A program made the translations under genes and the position numbers. The notes under the pieces are model-generated. The model saw nothing but the letters and a program-made list of their open reading frames with translations, searched no databases and was not told the DNA's origin. A stretch of DNA of 7,583 bases from JAGLSB01 sp023135955 (GTDB lineage Bacteria > Bacteroidota > Bacteroidia > Bacteroidales > GCA-2748055): NCBI GenBank assembly GCA_030673645.1, contig DAOVIO010000183.1, positions 1 to 7,583 of the forward strand, written 5' to 3'. Positions 1-5,707 of the stretch are shown here, piece by piece. Numbering within the stretch: position 1 is the first letter of the stretch; the number at the start of each line of letters is the position of its first letter.

Positions 1-1
1 C

Positions 2-130
2 TGTGCAACCCAAATTGAAATGGAACAAAAAATAAAACAAATGCAGAAAAGACATATTAAACGAAAAGCAGATATCGATTGGAATTACAATAAACAAAAA
101 TTGGAACAATCAAAGAAATTAACTTCGTAA
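2..130 (+). CDS. C-terminal tail of an unidentified protein (5' end outside window)
   Basis: The frame is open from the left edge to a TAA at 128-130 and gives 42 residues that end in EQSKKLTS. The stretch is very rich in Lys and Gln with few hydrophobics, and reads like a basic, possibly coiled-coil tail. I do not recognise a family. Support is the open frame at the window edge and the hairpin terminator at 217-247 downstream. Because the segment is short and AT-rich, a chance open frame is possible. An internal ATG lies at 20-22, but the frame runs off the window, so the true start cannot be judged. Confidence 0.35.
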   Translation, partial: CATQIEMEQKIKQMQKRHIKRKADIDWNYNKQKLEQSKKLTS

Positions 131-156
131 AGTAGAACTAAGGAAATGTATATTTG
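124..156 (+). promoter_or_regulatory. Bacteroidota-type promoter-like element
   Basis: TATATTTG at 149-156 matches the Bacteroidota -7 consensus TAnnTTTG exactly. A weak -33 match, TTCG, lies at 124-127 with a 21-nt spacer. Transcription would begin near 162 and run into the terminator at 217-247 with no obvious ORF between. It overlaps the end of the preceding frame. The -33 box is imperfect, so this is tentative. Confidence 0.35.
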
Positions 157-216
157 TACTGAGAATTATTGAGAACGGGGTCACCCTAAAAGGTGCCACC
201 ACTGAAATTATCTTAC

Positions 217-247
217 AAGCCTCTGAATCATAACTTCAGGGGCTTTT
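217..247 (+). terminator. Rho-independent terminator
   Basis: An 11-bp stem (217-227 with 235-245, one T-G wobble) closes a 7-nt loop. It is followed by a short T run at 244-247. It would stop transcription from the frame ending at 130 or from the promoter-like box at 149-156. Confidence 0.65.
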
Positions 248-776
248 ACATTTCAACCAGAATGACGCACGGACTATTATGTACCATTTAAAGAAACGGC
301 CTTGCAAAGAGTCAGTCCGAAATTAGTAGAAATTCTATTTCGAAGTACTTTATCGTTAGCAAGAGAAATTAATTGGATCCTCTGATGTGGGGAATGGTGC
401 CCAACGTAATAGTATTTTATCCATTGTTTTTTCAGAAGGCTACTAAAAGTAGTAATTATATTCCAGATCATCAATTCAGATCACTCGGATAGTATGAGAA
501 TAAGCACAAGGAGTTATTTAAAAAATTATGTAAATACCACATACTCAAGCATGCATAACGAAAAGCTCAAATTTATGATTTAAGCCTCATTTGTCCCTTA
601 CAACACTCGAACCTACTTGCTATCCGCCGGTAAATACGGCGATTAAATGGCGATTGAAATTAATTGTTGATAGAATAGTGGGTTTTCCTGCGGGAATTTA
701 ATATCCCATCCCAAAAAATTACCGGAGAAGATTGGGATGGGATATAAACTGTCTTTTCTTAAATACGGCTACAGAT
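248..776. other. Gene-poor stretch with decayed character
   Basis: I see no supportable gene here. Open frames on either strand are short and unlike known proteins. Contents worth noting are a small hairpin (CGCCG 625-629 with CGGCG 637-641) and the perfect 14-bp inverted repeat at 701-745. Its position between an edge gene and a recombinase relic suggests remains of mobile DNA; this is inference. Confidence 0.5.
701..745. repeat. Perfect 14-bp inverted repeat
   Basis: Left arm ATATCCCATCCCAA (701-714) and right arm TTGGGATGGGATAT (732-745) are exact reverse complements separated by 17 nt. Neither side carries a T run, so it does not look like a standard terminator. It lies 31 nt past the stop of the recombinase relic on the minus strand. 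It could be a protein-binding site, a structured RNA end or part of a recombination site. Confidence 0.7.
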
Positions 777-929
777 TTATACTAAATTATTTTCTGATTT
801 GAGACTTAAATATGCAGGCGAATAATAAATAGTTGAATTAGCATATCCAAATACTCTTAGCCATTGCTCGAATTCCTTGGTCTGAACTTTATATTCTCTA
901 GTGAGCAAAGGCAGTATCTTAAAGATCCT
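777..929 (-). pseudogene. Fossil N-terminus of a tyrosine recombinase/integrase
   Basis: Read on the minus strand, 50 residues are open between an in-frame TAG (930-932) and a TAA (777-779). The stretch LLTREYKVQTKEFEQWLRV followed by FGYANSTIYYSPAYL looks like the SAM-like core-binding region of Bacteroidota XerC/D-type tyrosine recombinases, which commonly read EFxxWLxxxGYAxSTVYxxPxYL. The usual length is about 280-400 residues. The catalytic domain with its R-H-R-Y residues is absent, and no ATG opens the frame, so this is a relic truncated at both ends. Identification is by motif recall, not by a search. It marks former integrase activity beside the AbiE operon. Confidence 0.6.
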
Positions 930-1040
930 CTACCATTGAGAAACTTCTCTTTAGTTTTCTTTTTCATAATCATTTGTTTTGATGTTATTATTGTCCTTTG
1001 AAACAACAGATCATTTTATTATAAATCCAATTTAATACTC

Positions 1041-1066
1041 GAAGATCCTTAATACTATAAGGCTTC
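1041..1066. promoter_or_regulatory. Candidate AbiEi operator (imperfect inverted repeat)
   Basis: GAAG-AT-CCTTA (1041-1051) faces TAAGG-CTTC (1058-1066), an inverted repeat with a 2-nt bulge and a 6-nt centre, lying 4 nt upstream of the -33 box. AbiEi antitoxins are known to bind inverted repeats in their own promoter and repress the operon. Assigning that role to this site is inference. Confidence 0.3.
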
Positions 1067-1070
1067 AATA

Positions 1071-1102
1071 TTTGTATTCGATTCCTTTTATTGTTATATT
1101 TG
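1071..1102 (+). promoter_or_regulatory. Promoter of the AbiE operon
   Basis: TTTG at 1071-1074 (-33) and TATATTTG at 1095-1102 (-7) are separated by 20 nt, an ideal Bacteroidota sigma-ABfA-type promoter. Transcription would start near 1108, leaving a leader of about 14 nt before the ATG at 1122. The leader has no Shine-Dalgarno sequence, which is usual in this phylum. Confidence 0.75.
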
Positions 1103-1121
1103 ACAACAAAACGAACTAGAA

Positions 1122-1733
1122 ATGAATTTTATTGAGTTTCGAGAAGCACTAAATATCTTTCCTGCTTTTTCAACTGCAGATATTATTAAGCTTGATCCTC
1201 GTTTTGACCGACGCAGGTTAGTTGAGTGGCAGCAGAAGAATTATATTCAGAAAATTCGTAATGGTTACTACTGTTTTTCTATGAAAGAAAGAGGGGAAGG
1301 TAGTTTGTTTTATCTGTCAAATATGATCTATAAACCTTCTTATATTTCTCTTGAAACAGCATTATCTTATTATAACCTTATACCTGAAGGAGTGTATTTA
1401 TATACAGGAGTATCTACGAGGAAAACAATAATGTTTGAAACTCCTTTTGGCAATTATAAATACCATAAAATCAAAAAAGAATTATTCTTTGGCTATAAAT
1501 TAGAGCAGATTGGTGAATACAATGTTAAACTCGCTGAAGTAGAAAAAACAATACTTGATCTGTTCTATTTTAGGAGAATATATGACAAGAAGGCTATTGA
1601 TGGTCTAAGGCTCAATCGAGAAATTGCGAGAGAGATAATTAACCAGGAAAGATTATTAAATTACTTATCTGAGTATAAATCGTCAGTTATGGAACGACGA
1701 ATAAATCTTTTAATTGAATACATATATGCTTAG
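1122..1733 (+). CDS. abiEi: AbiEi-type antitoxin / transcriptional regulator of a type IV toxin-antitoxin system
   Basis: The 203-residue protein has the AbiEi plan. An N-terminal winged helix-turn-helix (about residues 5-55, with RRLVEWQQKNYIQKIRNGYY) is followed by the antitoxin domain, which begins at YISLETALSYYNLIPEG (74-90). AEVEKTILDLFYF (138-150) corresponds to the conserved 'xxPEKALLDLxY' stretch of the family. AbiEi proteins neutralise the AbiEii nucleotidyltransferase without forming a stable complex, which is the type IV definition, and repress their own operon. The ATG lies about 14 nt after the predicted transcription start. The stop overlaps the next gene's ATG by 8 nt, which implies translational coupling. 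The frame is intact. Confidence 0.85.
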   Translation: MNFIEFREALNIFPAFSTADIIKLDPRFDRRRLVEWQQKNYIQKIRNGYYCFSMKERGEGSLFYLSNMIYKPSYISLETALSYYNLIPEGVYLYTGVSTRKTIMFETPFGNYKYHKIKKELFFGYKLEQIGEYNVKLAEVEKTILDLFYFRRIYDKKAIDGLRLNREIAREIINQERLLNYLSEYKSSVMERRINLLIEYIYA

Positions 1734-2505
1734 TCTTGATCAAATAAGAAAGTATTATCCGGCAAACTTAAAAGGATTTGAGAGGTTTATGCTTAGAGAA
1801 TATCTGCAGTTTAAAATTCTGGAAATATTATTTGAAAGCCAATACGCAAATGAGTTTGCTTTTATTGGTGGTACTGCTCTAAGGATAATACATGATAATA
1901 ACAGGTTTTCTGAGGATCTTGATTTTGATAATTTCAATATTACAAACGAAGTCTTCTCTGAAGTAGCGGATACAATAAAATATGGCTTGCAACTTGAAGG
2001 ATACAATGTAGAAATTCGGAGTGTTGCAAAAGCAGCATTCCATTGTTATATCAGATTTCCAAAATTACTATATGACAATAACTTATCGGGTCATGAAGAA
2101 GAGAAGATCTTTATCAGGCTGGATACTGAAGCACAATTCTTTGATTTTTATCCTGAAAACTTTCTGTTGAATAAGTTTGATGTATTTACTCAAATAAAAG
2201 TTACTCCAATTGATATCCTGCTGGCTCAGAAATTCCTTACTATTTTGGAGAGAAAACAAAGTAAGGGAAGGGATTTTTATGATGTTGTTTTTCTTCTAGG
2301 GAAAAATATCCTTCCTAACTATGATTTTCTTTCTCAAAAAGCATCAATAACCAATGGCCATCAATTGAAAGATGCAATTACTGAAAGACTAAATCCATTC
2401 AATATGAAAGAACTGGCCGAAGATGTCAGACCATTTCTAATTAACATGAAGGAAGTTAAGAAGGTAGAGATGTTTAAGGAGTATATTGGGCAGGTCATTC
2501 TTTAA
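1726..2505 (+). CDS. abiEii: AbiEii/AbiGii-family nucleotidyltransferase toxin
   Basis: The start is taken at ATG 1726, giving 259 residues beginning MLSLDQIRKYYP. It overlaps the abiEi stop by 8 nt (ATGCTTAG). An in-frame TTG at 1714 is possible but less likely. The nucleotidyltransferase signature is intact: GGTALR (48-53) followed by RFSEDLDFD (60-68), the G-G/S...DxD motif that binds metal and nucleotide. RLD (131-133) supplies a further acidic position. QKFL...KGRDFYDVVFLL (168-191) holds the conserved K/R-RDxxD region. Studied AbiEii-family toxins (e.g. MenT) transfer nucleotides, in some cases to the tRNA acceptor stem, and halt growth; AbiE from Lactococcus gives phage abortive infection. 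Length and motifs are typical of an active toxin. Substrate here is unknown. Confidence 0.9.
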   Translation: MLSLDQIRKYYPANLKGFERFMLREYLQFKILEILFESQYANEFAFIGGTALRIIHDNNRFSEDLDFDNFNITNEVFSEVADTIKYGLQLEGYNVEIRSVAKAAFHCYIRFPKLLYDNNLSGHEEEKIFIRLDTEAQFFDFYPENFLLNKFDVFTQIKVTPIDILLAQKFLTILERKQSKGRDFYDVVFLLGKNILPNYDFLSQKASITNGHQLKDAITERLNPFNMKELAEDVRPFLINMKEVKKVEMFKEYIGQVIL

Positions 2506-2545
2506 GGGTAATTTTTGATAAATAAGACATAAAACCACTGTTTTA

Positions 2546-2566
2546 ATAGCATTTCAGCAATGCTAT
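2546..2566 (+). repeat. 8-bp perfect hairpin in the AbiE 3' region
   Basis: ATAGCATT (2546-2553) pairs with AATGCTAT (2559-2566) around a 5-nt loop. It has no T run and lies about 40 nt past abiEii. It may stabilise the 3' end of the mRNA, or be chance. The true terminator is at 2619-2650. Confidence 0.35.
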
Positions 2567-2618
2567 CCAAGAAGAAGTTTAAGGATTTCTTTAATAAGAA
2601 TATTGCTGCTCTATAAAC

Positions 2619-2650
2619 AACAAAACCCGGATTGCTCCAGGTTTTGTTTT
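2619..2650. terminator. Terminator of the AbiE operon, probably bidirectional
   Basis: A 12-position stem (2619-2630 with 2637-2648, a single C-A mismatch) closes a 6-nt loop ATTGCT. The right arm merges into TTTT. The left arm is preceded by A-rich sequence, so on the minus strand it ends in a T-rich run just after the TAA at 2657-2659. It can therefore serve both the AbiE operon and the minus-strand gene scrap. Confidence 0.75.
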
Positions 2651-2656
2651 AAAATA

Positions 2657-2740
2657 TTATTCAGGAAATTTACTCAAACCAAGCTCCTTATACTTATTTT
2701 TTAATTCAATAAACTTAGGATTTGTTATTTCACACCTGAT
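2657..2740 (-). pseudogene. C-terminal scrap of an unidentified gene
   Basis: Minus-strand translation gives ITNPKFIELKNKYKELGL plus SKFPE and a stop at 2657-2659. It has good coding character and the terminator at 2619-2650 lies immediately downstream. The frame is closed 27 codons upstream by a TGA (2741-2743), so only the tail of a gene could survive here. I cannot name the family. A chance frame of this length is possible, but the terminator spacing supports a gene end. Confidence 0.35.
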
Positions 2741-2854
2741 TCAACCGAAATTCACGCAAATAATCTATCGCATGGCACCTTAGTAAAAGACTCTACAACG
2801 TTAATAATAAAAAGATATGGAGGTTATGTAAAGGAGCATGCCAATATAAGAATT

Positions 2855-3457
2855 ATGATATCTGGCATCAAACCAGACAAACACGATTTAAAAACAATAA
2901 ATGAAATTATAGAAGAATTAAATTCTTGCCTTCCTATTTTAAATGTAAAACTTGTAAATCACTTTCCATCCTTAGTTATTATCTTCGATACATTAAGTAT
3001 GGATCACGGCAAGGGAGCCATAACCGGAACGCAGCAGAATTATGGACAGAACAAGTTTTTTCCCCTGTTATCCAATACCAAGATTTTTATTAATACAAAA
3101 TATACAAATCAAAACAAACGTGATTCATTTCTTTGGCGAGCTAAAACAAATTCCTTATTCAGTTCTCCAAGAAAAGAAATGGATTATTATAATTCTGTAA
3201 TCATTGGTTCTAGTAATAAATTAGGATATACCTTCGAAGCCATCTTTACAACCTTCATTTTTAATGAGAATCCTTTTTTAAACTTTACATTTTTTCAGTA
3301 CGAAATATATTTTAGCAGTTTCTCAATCCTTACCGGAGTAATTCTTTTATATGTTGATGGTATTATTGATAAATTAACTTTTAAATGGAACTGGATAAGC
3401 CTAAGTTTACATCCAATTCTAACAACCATCTCTCTCTCTTACTGGCTTACCAAATAA
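2855..3457 (+). CDS. Hypothetical protein, probably N-terminally truncated
   Basis: From ATG 2855 the product is 200 residues. The same frame stays open upstream to 2705 and gives protein-like sequence without any start codon (for example IIKRYGGYVKEHANIRI just before the Met), so the annotated Met is probably internal and the original 5' end is lost. The region IRIMISGIKPDKHDLKTINE and following, ending LVIIFD, has the alternating strand-helix look of DUF2927-like proteins. That is a weak impression only, and I see no HExxH zinc motif. The C-terminus is hydrophobic and aromatic (FSILTGVILLYVDG). There is no signal peptide and no convincing promoter. It abuts a minus-strand gene scrap, which suggests a deletion or insertion junction near 2740. 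Likely a pseudogene or remnant. Confidence 0.45.
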   Translation: MISGIKPDKHDLKTINEIIEELNSCLPILNVKLVNHFPSLVIIFDTLSMDHGKGAITGTQQNYGQNKFFPLLSNTKIFINTKYTNQNKRDSFLWRAKTNSLFSSPRKEMDYYNSVIIGSSNKLGYTFEAIFTTFIFNENPFLNFTFFQYEIYFSSFSILTGVILLYVDGIIDKLTFKWNWISLSLHPILTTISLSYWLTK

Positions 3458-3581
3458 TTTATTTATTTGTGCGTGCTGAAATGCTTCGATTTCAAACAAT
3501 TGATCAATATTACTTCTCTTAGTTGAACATATTAGCTCAGATATGCCCAAACATTCTGTTAAAAATGCCCATAAACATAAA

Positions 3582-3610
3582 TTGAGTTTAAGTTATTAAT
3601 ATTATATTTG
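3582..3610 (+). promoter_or_regulatory. Promoter of the small barrel protein gene
   Basis: TATATTTG at 3603-3610 is an exact Bacteroidota -7 box. TTG at 3582-3584 lies 18 nt upstream, slightly short of the usual 19-21. Transcription would begin near 3616, about 18 nt before the ATG at 3634. Confidence 0.6.
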
Positions 3611-3633
3611 GGTCTTTATTCTAAAAAATTTAA

Positions 3634-4185
3634 ATGAATTTGTATATGAAGAAAATTTTAACATTCGCGCTAAGTCTATTATTTGTAACAACTATTGTTG
3701 CACAGAATGGGCAAGAGCCAAGAAATAACCAGAGTTCAGATTCTCCAAGAATGTGGATAGGTGGAGGAGTTGCCTTCGGCAACTTGTCAAGCAGGGATTT
3801 TACAGTTGCGCCTAATTTTGGAATGCTGATTAAAGATAATATTGGATTCGGTGGCACTATTTTTCTTTCTAGTGGAAATAATTCCAGTGCCTGGGATTTA
3901 CAGCCCTACATCAGATATTATATCCCGGTAGATGATAGAATATCTTTCTTCGGTGATGGATTTGTTGGAATCGGCGGCGGAGATATTATTACAGGGGTTG
4001 ACGGAGGAGAGTATAGCACTCTTGACTTTGGAGCCAGAGCAGGAATACAATACTGGTTTACTCAAAGATGGTCGATGACTGCATCAAACAATGTTTTAGT
4101 TTATAACTCCATTGACGGTGCAGGAGATTTTGGTATGGGCCTTGATTTTAGCTCATTAAACTTTTCTTTCTTCTTCCATTTCTAG
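3634..4185 (+). CDS. Small secreted outer-membrane beta-barrel protein (porin-like)
   Basis: The 183-residue protein begins with a signal peptide (MKKILTFALSLLFVTTIVAQ, residues 5-24, cleavage likely after VAQ). A short polar linker (25-38) is followed by alternating amphipathic strands rich in Gly and aromatics: WIGGGVAFGN (41-50), GFGGTIFLSS (71-80), LQPYIRYYIP (89-98) and FGARAGIQYW (132-141). It ends in NFSFFFHF, with the terminal Phe used for BAM-dependent insertion. This matches the small OMP_b-brl/OmpX-OmpA barrel class of Bacteroidota, about eight strands, with no fused peptidoglycan-binding domain. Start: ATG 3634 follows an A/T-rich leader, but ATG 3646 (MKKILT) would give a more standard signal peptide and cannot be excluded. 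It is monocistronic with its own promoter. The ligand is unknown. Confidence 0.8.
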   Translation: MNLYMKKILTFALSLLFVTTIVAQNGQEPRNNQSSDSPRMWIGGGVAFGNLSSRDFTVAPNFGMLIKDNIGFGGTIFLSSGNNSSAWDLQPYIRYYIPVDDRISFFGDGFVGIGGGDIITGVDGGEYSTLDFGARAGIQYWFTQRWSMTASNNVLVYNSIDGAGDFGMGLDFSSLNFSFFFHF

Positions 4186-4302
4186 AAAATGAGTCTAATA
4201 AACGTAGGATCATTCAACACGATTGAACATATCCAAAAAACACCTTATTTTATTGGTTTGATATCCTTAAAGCTATAACAGTATTAATACTTTAAAATTG
4301 CA

Positions 4303-4335
4303 GATCCCACATAGTCAACGACTTGCGGGATTTTT
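4303..4335 (+). terminator. Terminator downstream of the barrel protein gene
   Basis: A long hairpin, 4304-4316 with 4320-4331, has a 3-nt loop AAC, one bulged T and one A-C mismatch. It is followed by a five-T run (4331-4335). It lies about 120 nt after the stop at 4185 and is the most likely end of that transcript. Confidence 0.65.
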
Positions 4336-4433
4336 GCATTTAAGTTGTTGATGGAACTGTTGTCACTTTTTTACCTCAATTGGATTCTCATAGAATTCTC
4401 ATGATCAATCACAGAACCTTACGACTACTATGC

Positions 4434-4471
4434 GAAAGCCCCCGTTGATCCTCGGATCGGCGGGGGCTTTC
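4434..4471. terminator. Strong GC-rich hairpin, probable terminator
   Basis: An unbroken 17-bp stem (4434-4450 with 4455-4471, two G-T wobbles) closes a 4-nt loop CTCG. Its core is GAAAGCCCCCG/CGGGGGCTTTC. The T run after it is short (CTTTCC then AATTT). The AAAG...CTTT outer pairs give some terminator character in both directions. It is the most stable structure in the window and may insulate higBA from the upstream gene. Confidence 0.6.
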
Positions 4472-4583
4472 CAATTTATGTTGACAGGAGTGTTGATGGA
4501 ATTTACAATTGAAGTTTATCGATTTATCCCGATATCATACTTCCACCTTCAACCGATGGCTTATCAGTATTTTTCCCTCCAAT

Positions 4584-4618
4584 CAGTTATACACTATATG
4601 ACGGAACAGTTATACACT
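4584..4618 (+). repeat. Two direct copies of CAGTTATACACT
   Basis: CAGTTATACACT occurs exactly at 4584-4595 and 4607-4618, a 23-nt period (about two helical turns), roughly 130-160 nt upstream of higB. Spacing on one helix face would suit paired protein binding. No function is shown. Confidence 0.6.
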
Positions 4619-4714
4619 TTACTCAGGAATATTCAATACCCATATAAACAGTTACTAATAATGAATGAAACTGCATCATTTTCTTGTTTAAATTTCATAA
4701 AAGGATTGCAGAAT

Positions 4715-4732
4715 AGTAACTAATTGGTTACT
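4715..4732. promoter_or_regulatory. Candidate higBA operator (18-nt near-perfect palindrome)
   Basis: AGTAACTAATTGGTTACT pairs at 8 of 9 positions, with the exception T4721/G4726. It ends 13 nt before the higB ATG. HigA/XRE antitoxins repress their operons by binding such palindromes over the promoter, so this is a good operator candidate. A -7-like box TGTATTTG (one mismatch to TAnnTTTG) follows directly at 4735-4742, but no -33 box sits at the right distance. Confidence 0.55.
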
Positions 4733-4745
4733 TTTGTATTTGATA

Positions 4746-5075
4746 ATGAGAATACTTGAACCTTATAAAAACTATTTCTGGGATTTCTATAATCCTTTGC
4801 AAGTGAAGGTAAAGGATAAAGTTGATTATGTTTTGCAGATTGTTGTATCACAAGAAAGAATTCCAGCTAAGTTTTTTAAGCATCTTGAGGATGGTATTTA
4901 TGAAATAAGAATTGAGTTTAAAAGCGATATTTATCGGATTTTTTCGTTTTTCGATGACAATAAATTGGTAATCTTACTTCATGGATTTCAAAAGAAAACT
5001 CAGAAAACACCAGGAAAGGAGATAGATCGGGCCAAGAAATTAAGAAGAAATTATTATGAAGACAAAAAAGAATAG
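4746..5075 (+). CDS. higB: HigB-like toxin, RelE/ParE superfamily, phage Gp49-like
   Basis: From ATG 4746 the protein has 109 residues. An in-frame TTG at 4734 would add only MYLI and overlaps the promoter-like box. The Gp49-like signature is complete: IYEIRI (51-56), YRIFSFFD (63-70) and LLHGFQKKTQKTPGKEIDRA (77-96), where family members carry basic RNA-contacting residues. HigB toxins are ribosome-dependent mRNA endonucleases that stop translation. Gene order toxin-then-antitoxin and the 20-nt overlap with the next gene are standard for higBA. Length is normal and no motif is broken, so an active toxin is expected. Confidence 0.88.
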   Translation: MRILEPYKNYFWDFYNPLQVKVKDKVDYVLQIVVSQERIPAKFFKHLEDGIYEIRIEFKSDIYRIFSFFDDNKLVILLHGFQKKTQKTPGKEIDRAKKLRRNYYEDKKE

Positions 5076-5379
5076 TGATAAAAGGACATTGAACCCAAAG
5101 ACCATTAATGAGCACTTTGATCAGAAATATGGCAAGACAGGAACAAGAAACCGTGCATCTTTTGAACAAAAGGCCGAAGCATATATGGTAGCTGAACTTG
5201 TAAAAGAGTCTCGAAAAAAAGCTCACCTTACACAAGAACAACTTGCTCAGAAGTTAAATGTTAACAGAGCATACATTTCAAAGATTGAGCGTGCTTCCAG
5301 TGATGTTCGTATTTCCACATTAAGAAGGATTATTGAGACTGGTTTGGGGGGGAAATTGAATATTAATGTTGAGTTTTAA
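5056..5379 (+). CDS. higA: HigA-like antitoxin, XRE-family helix-turn-helix
   Basis: The 107-residue protein carries one HTH_XRE domain at about residues 47-97. The recognition unit LTQEQLAQKLNVNRAYISK (58-76) is followed by IER, where IS-K-IE is the classic XRE signature. The first 45 residues are charged and form a tail likely to contact the toxin. It overlaps higB by 20 nt, which couples antitoxin synthesis to toxin translation. It would bind HigB and repress the operon, probably at the palindrome 4715-4732. The C-terminus LGGKLNINVEF is typical of Gp49-associated antitoxins. Only the weak hairpin at 5434-5450 follows as a transcript end. Confidence 0.88.
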   Translation: MKTKKNSDKRTLNPKTINEHFDQKYGKTGTRNRASFEQKAEAYMVAELVKESRKKAHLTQEQLAQKLNVNRAYISKIERASSDVRISTLRRIIETGLGGKLNINVEF

Positions 5380-5433
5380 GATTGCTATTATTCTGGAACA
5401 GATTTTATAAAAATTAACCCAATCATAGTTATA

Positions 5434-5450
5434 AAAACTTTCAGAGTTTT
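5434..5450 (+). terminator. Weak terminator-like hairpin after higA
   Basis: AAAACT (5434-5439) pairs with AGTTTT (5445-5450) around a 5-nt loop, 55 nt past the higA stop. The stem is short and AT-rich, so it is only a tentative end for the higBA transcript. Confidence 0.3.
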
Positions 5451-5498
5451 CGATTGATATGAAAATAGCGTATCTTTCTGTATAATAATACTTCTTGT

Positions 5499-5707
5499 GA
5501 TGAGGCTGTCTTAAAAGTACAATACGAAGAATTTGAACTTACAGATTGCAACCATCAACTAATAAATCATCGCTTAAGGATAGGATTTGCTCTCTAAAGT
5601 CCCTCCTTTAGGGGGTCCCGATAGATATCGGGATCAGGGGGTAAATTATGCAAGGTATCAAATTGTAAGTTGATTTTAATAGAATCCGACTTTTGATACA
5701 ACCTCAT
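5499..5707. mobile_element. MITE-like non-coding element, about 209 bp
   Basis: The terminal inverted repeats are 5500-5518 (contains TGAGGCTGTCTTAAAAGT) and 5689-5707, which match at 16 of 19 positions. A second inverted pair, AACTTACA (5536-5543) and TGTAAGTT (5664-5671), lies 36-37 nt in from each end. Both flanks carry TTCTTGT (5492-5498 and 5708-5714), a 7-bp putative target duplication, and 7 of 8 positions match if extended by one base. The interior encodes no protein. It holds the palindromic block TCCCGATAGATATCGGGA (5616-5633) flanked by CCTCC/GGGGG runs, a type of motif often seen between Bacteroidota genes. It is presumably mobilised in trans by a transposase not present here. Family assignment is not possible by eye. 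Confidence 0.65.
5616..5633. repeat. Palindromic block inside the MITE-like element
   Basis: TCCCGATA and TATCGGGA are exact 8-nt inverted arms around GA. The block lies between two AGGGGGT copies (5610-5616 and 5636-5642). From memory, similar C/G-run palindromes are repeated between genes in many Bacteroidota genomes. Copy number here cannot be judged from one window. Confidence 0.6.

Larger units (their letters stand above)
4186..4714. other. Intergenic region between the barrel gene and higBA
   Basis: No gene is supported. The stretch holds a 12-nt palindrome AGTATTAATACT (4280-4291), a terminator (4303-4335), a second long hairpin (4434-4471) and a 12-nt direct repeat (4584-4618). A 97-codon frame from 4430 begins inside the hairpin and has no recognisable protein features. 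Confidence 0.6.

Noticed and set aside
277..474. 65-codon minus-strand frame
   Set aside because: No recognisable family, no promoter, low-complexity composition; lies in decayed AT-rich DNA and is likely chance.
604..618. CACTCGAACCTACTT also at 6015-6029; on the minus strand it resembles a tRNA T-loop (GGTTCGAGT)
   Set aside because: Flanks cannot form a T-stem or acceptor stem at either site, so it is not a tRNA or a clear attachment site; probably coincidence.
1755..2006. 83-codon minus-strand frame inside abiEii
   Set aside because: Antisense shadow of an intact nucleotidyltransferase gene.
2560..2616. 18-codon ORF (MLSKKKFKDFFNKNIAAL)
   Set aside because: Too short, overlaps a hairpin, no family resemblance and no promoter of its own.
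3630..3857. 75-codon minus-strand frame over the barrel gene
   Set aside because: Antisense to a signal-peptide-bearing protein with its own promoter.
4430..4723. 97-codon plus-strand frame upstream of higB
   Set aside because: Starts inside the 17-bp hairpin, has no recognisable features and runs into the higBA operator.
4918..5241. 107-codon minus-strand frame across higB/higA
   Set aside because: Antisense shadow of two well-supported genes.
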